A stretch of 37,378 bases of DNA, taken from Gammaproteobacteria bacterium. Lineage in GTDB: Bacteria > Pseudomonadota > Gammaproteobacteria > Steroidobacterales > Steroidobacteraceae. Of the stretch, positions 32,937 to 37,378 are shown in pieces; position 1 is the stretch's first letter, and each line of letters starts with the position of its first letter. The notes under the pieces were generated by a model. It worked only from the letters and a program-made list of their open reading frames with translations. It was not told the DNA's origin and ran no database searches. Both the position numbers and the translations under genes were made by a program. The DNA lies in the NCBI GenBank assembly GCA_027459765.1, contig DAIDHD010000035.1, positions 1 to 37,378 on the forward strand. Reading direction: 5' to 3'.

Positions 32937-35213
32937 TCACTCCTCGGGGGGCGGTGCCCCGTAGATTTCCCGCGAGCCGTTCGGTTGCAGCGGCCCGACC
33001 AGCCCCGCCGCCTCCATCGCCTCGACCAGGCGAGCGGCGCGGTTGTAGCCGATCTTGAGGCGGCGCTGCACGCCGGAGATGGAGGCCTTGCGGGTTTCGG
33101 TGACGATGCGCACCGCTTCGTCGTACAGCGGATCCGACTCGGCGTCGCCACCGCCCTCGCCGAGCTCGTCCTCCTCGCCGGACAGGCCCGGTATCGGCGT
33201 ACGCGGCCCCTCGAGGATCTCGTCGATGTAGACCGGCTGCGACGCGGACTTCAGGCCGGCGACCACGCGGTGCACCTCCTGGTCGGACACGAAGGCGCCG
33301 TGCACGCGCGTCGGAATGGACGTGCCCGGCGGCAGGTAGAGCATGTCGCCGTGGCCGAGCAGCGACTCGGCTCCGCTCTGGTCGAGGATGGTGCGCGAAT
33401 CGACCTTGGCCGACACCTGGAAGGCGATGCGGGTGGGAATGTTGGCCTTGATCAGGCCGGTGATGACGTCCACCGACGGGCGTTGCGTGGCGAGGATGAG
33501 GTGGATGCCGGCGGCGCGCGCCTTCTGCGCCAGGCGCGCGATCAGCTCCTCGACCTTCTTGCCGACGATCATCATCAGATCGGCGAGTTCGTCGATGATC
33601 ACCACGATGAACGGCAGCGTGGTGAGGTCCGGCACGTCCTCGGCCGCGACGCCCGGCACGCCCTGCGCGACCTTCTGCAGCCGGATGGGATCCTTGATGG
33701 GCTTGCCCGAGTCGGCGGCCTCCTTGACCTTGCGATTGAAGCCGCCGATGTTGCGCACGCCGAGCGCCGACATCAGCTGGTAGCGCCGCTCCATCTCCGC
33801 GACGCACCAGCGCAGCGCGTTCGCGGCCTGTTTCATGTCGGTGACCACCGGGGCGAGCAGGTGCGGGATACCCTCGTACACCGACAGCTCCAGCATCTTG
33901 GGGTCGATCATGATCATGCGCACGTGCTCGGGCGTCGCCTTGTAGACGAGGCTCAGGACCATGGCGTTGATGCCGACCGACTTGCCCGAGCCGGTGGTGC
34001 CCGCGATAAGAAGGTGCGGCATGCGCGCGAGGTCGGCGACCACCGGCACGCCGCCGATGTCCTTGCCGAGCGCGAGCGCGAGCGGCGAACCGACCTCATC
34101 GTAGGGCTTGGACTTGATGATCTCGCCGAGCGTGACGATCTCGCGCTTCTCGTTCGGGATCTCGAGCCCCACCACGGACTTGCCGGGTATCACCTCCACC
34201 ACCCGCACGCTGATCGCGGACAGCGCCCGAGCGAGGTCCTTGGAGAGGTTGCTGATCTGGCTCACCTTCACGCCCGGCGCGGGGCGCAGTTCGAAGCGCG
34301 TGATCACCGGCCCGGGCTGCACCGCGACCACTTCCGCCTCGACCCCGAAATCCTTGAGCTTGAGCTCCACCAGCCGTGACATCGCCTCCAGCGCCTCGTC
34401 CGAGTACGAGGGTTCCCGCGGCCCGGGCTCGTCGAGCAGCGACAGGGCCGGCAGCTCGCTCGACTTGGGGGCGTCGAACAGCGGCACCTGACGCTCGCGC
34501 TCGACCCGCTCGCTGCGTTCGGGCGTCGGCGCGACGGCCTCGATGCGCGGCGGCGGGCGACTGGCGACCTTCTTCTGTTCCTCGCGCACCACGTCCTGGC
34601 GGGCCTGCTTGCGCTGCTGGCCGGAGGCGAGTTCGCGGCGATTCTCGAGGCGGGCGCGCAGCCACTCGAAGGCGCGCAGTGAGTAGGCGCCGAGGCGGTC
34701 CATCACGTCGAACCACGACAGGCCGAGAAACAGTGCCACGCCCGCGAGCCAGACACCGAGCAGCAGGAGCGTCGCGCCGAGGAATCCCAAGCCCCCGCTC
34801 GCCCCGTGGCCGACGAGTTCGCCGAGGGCACCGCCGGCGCTGTTGGGCAGTGCCGAGCCGTCCCAATGCAGCGTCGCCAGTCCGCAGCTCGTGAGCAGGG
34901 TGAAGAGGAAGCCGGTGCCGCGCAGCAGCGTGTTGATGCGCGAGCGCGCGTCGGGCAGCGCCGCGTCGCGGTGCACGAGCCAGCCGGCGTACGCCAGCAT
35001 CACCGGAAACAGATAGGCGGGTCGGCCGAACAGGAACAGGAAGAAGCCGGCGAGCCACGCGCCGACCGGACCGATCCAGTTGCCGGTGGGTCCGGGATCG
35101 CCGACATAGGCGAAGCTGCGATCGTGGGGGTGATAGGACAGCAGCGCCAGCAACAGCAGCAGGCCGAGCGCCGCCAGCACCCAGAGCGTGCCCTCGCGCA
35201 GGCTCCGCGACAC
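32937..35213 (-). CDS. ftsK: DNA translocase FtsK
   Basis: This 758-residue FtsK moves DNA at the septum and activates XerCD at dif. It has an N-terminal membrane region of about four helices (10-165), a linker, Walker [10 protein letters not shown] (404-412), Walker [15 protein letters not shown] and a C-terminal winged-helix gamma domain ([20 protein letters not shown]). GTG 35213 is the first usual start but lacks a ribosome site; the frame is open to a TGA at 35304-35302 with Lys/Pro-rich residues and an ATT codon at 35285-35283 preceded by GAGAAG, so the real start may lie upstream. Confidence 0.95.
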   Translation of the reverse strand: MSRSLREGTLWVLAALGLLLLLALLSYHPHDRSFAYVGDPGPTGNWIGPVGAWLAGFFLFLFGRPAYLFPVMLAYAGWLVHRDAALPDARSRINTLLRGTGFLFTLLTSCGLATLHWDGSALPNSAGGALGELVGHGASGGLGFLGATLLLLGVWLAGVALFLGLSWFDVMDRLGAYSLRAFEWLRARLENRRELASGQQRKQARQDVVREEQKKVASRPPPRIEAVAPTPERSERVERERQVPLFDAPKSSELPALSLLDEPGPREPSYSDEALEAMSRLVELKLKDFGVEAEVVAVQPGPVITRFELRPAPGVKVSQISNLSKDLARALSAISVRVVEVIPGKSVVGLEIPNEKREIVTLGEIIKSKPYDEVGSPLALALGKDIGGVPVVADLARMPHLLIAGTTGSGKSVGINAMVLSLVYKATPEHVRMIMIDPKMLELSVYEGIPHLLAPVVTDMKQAANALRWCVAEMERRYQLMSALGVRNIGGFNRKVKEAADSGKPIKDPIRLQKVAQGVPGVAAEDVPDLTTLPFIVVIIDELADLMMIVGKKVEELIARLAQKARAAGIHLILATQRPSVDVITGLIKANIPTRIAFQVSAKVDSRTILDQSGAESLLGHGDMLYLPPGTSIPTRVHGAFVSDQEVHRVVAGLKSASQPVYIDEILEGPRTPIPGLSGEEDELGEGGGDAESDPLYDEAVRIVTETRKASISGVQRRLKIGYNRAARLVEAMEAAGLVGPLQPNGSREIYGAPPPEE

Positions 35214-37378
<2,165 letters not shown>

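Overview
The window is GC-rich bacterial chromosome, most likely from a gammaproteobacterium. The best evidence is the right-hand gene block serS, rarA, lolA, ftsK, trxB, which is a familiar gammaproteobacterial arrangement, together with Tat and cytochrome c export signals. No species can be named from the sequence alone. The base composition and dense gene packing of the right half look like core genome. The left half is accessory DNA built up at a serine tRNA gene.

Positions 1-3400 are an older, eroded island. It holds the C-terminal half of an MFS transporter with a strong terminator, a truncated IS256-family transposase, a VapBC toxin-antitoxin pair with a palindromic operator, a broken reading frame, and a HigBA-type toxin-antitoxin pair. 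It ends in two serine-tRNA 3' remnants (about 3252 and 3399-3456).

Positions 3399-16726 are a 13.2 kb integrated phage-like element. It is bounded by a displaced tRNA-Ser 3' half on the left and an intact tRNA-Ser(UGA) on the right, and the integrase lies next to the intact tRNA. Leftward from the integrase come an unknown gene, a possible excisionase-like gene and a tightly coupled operon: prim-pol primase, P4/D5-type primase-helicase, several small zinc-finger or unknown proteins, a RuvC-like resolvase and, near the end, the large terminase. No portal, capsid, tail or lysis gene is recognisable. Four rightward genes of unknown function (RHH-type and small helical proteins) and a DUF4236 membrane protein fill the left end. 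The element is either a phage satellite that keeps its own TerL or a prophage that has lost its structural module. Paired GTGCAAA heptamers at both ends look like integrase arm sites.

Positions 16727-37378 are host genes: a Bax-inhibitor-1 family membrane protein, a non-canonical stand-alone EF-G, a long SPFH/flotillin-type protein with tandem N-terminal repeats, a Tat-exported FAD amine oxidase coupled to a cytochrome c, an FtsH2-CBS cluster facing a shortened GroEL paralogue and a phosphofructokinase, then serS, rarA, lolA, ftsK, trxB and the start of a FemAB/DUF482-like gene. The FtsH2, CBS, GroEL-like and Pfk genes suggest a protein-quality-control and energy-stress cluster. The GroEL-like protein lacks about 52 residues, including the segment with the catalytic Asp398.
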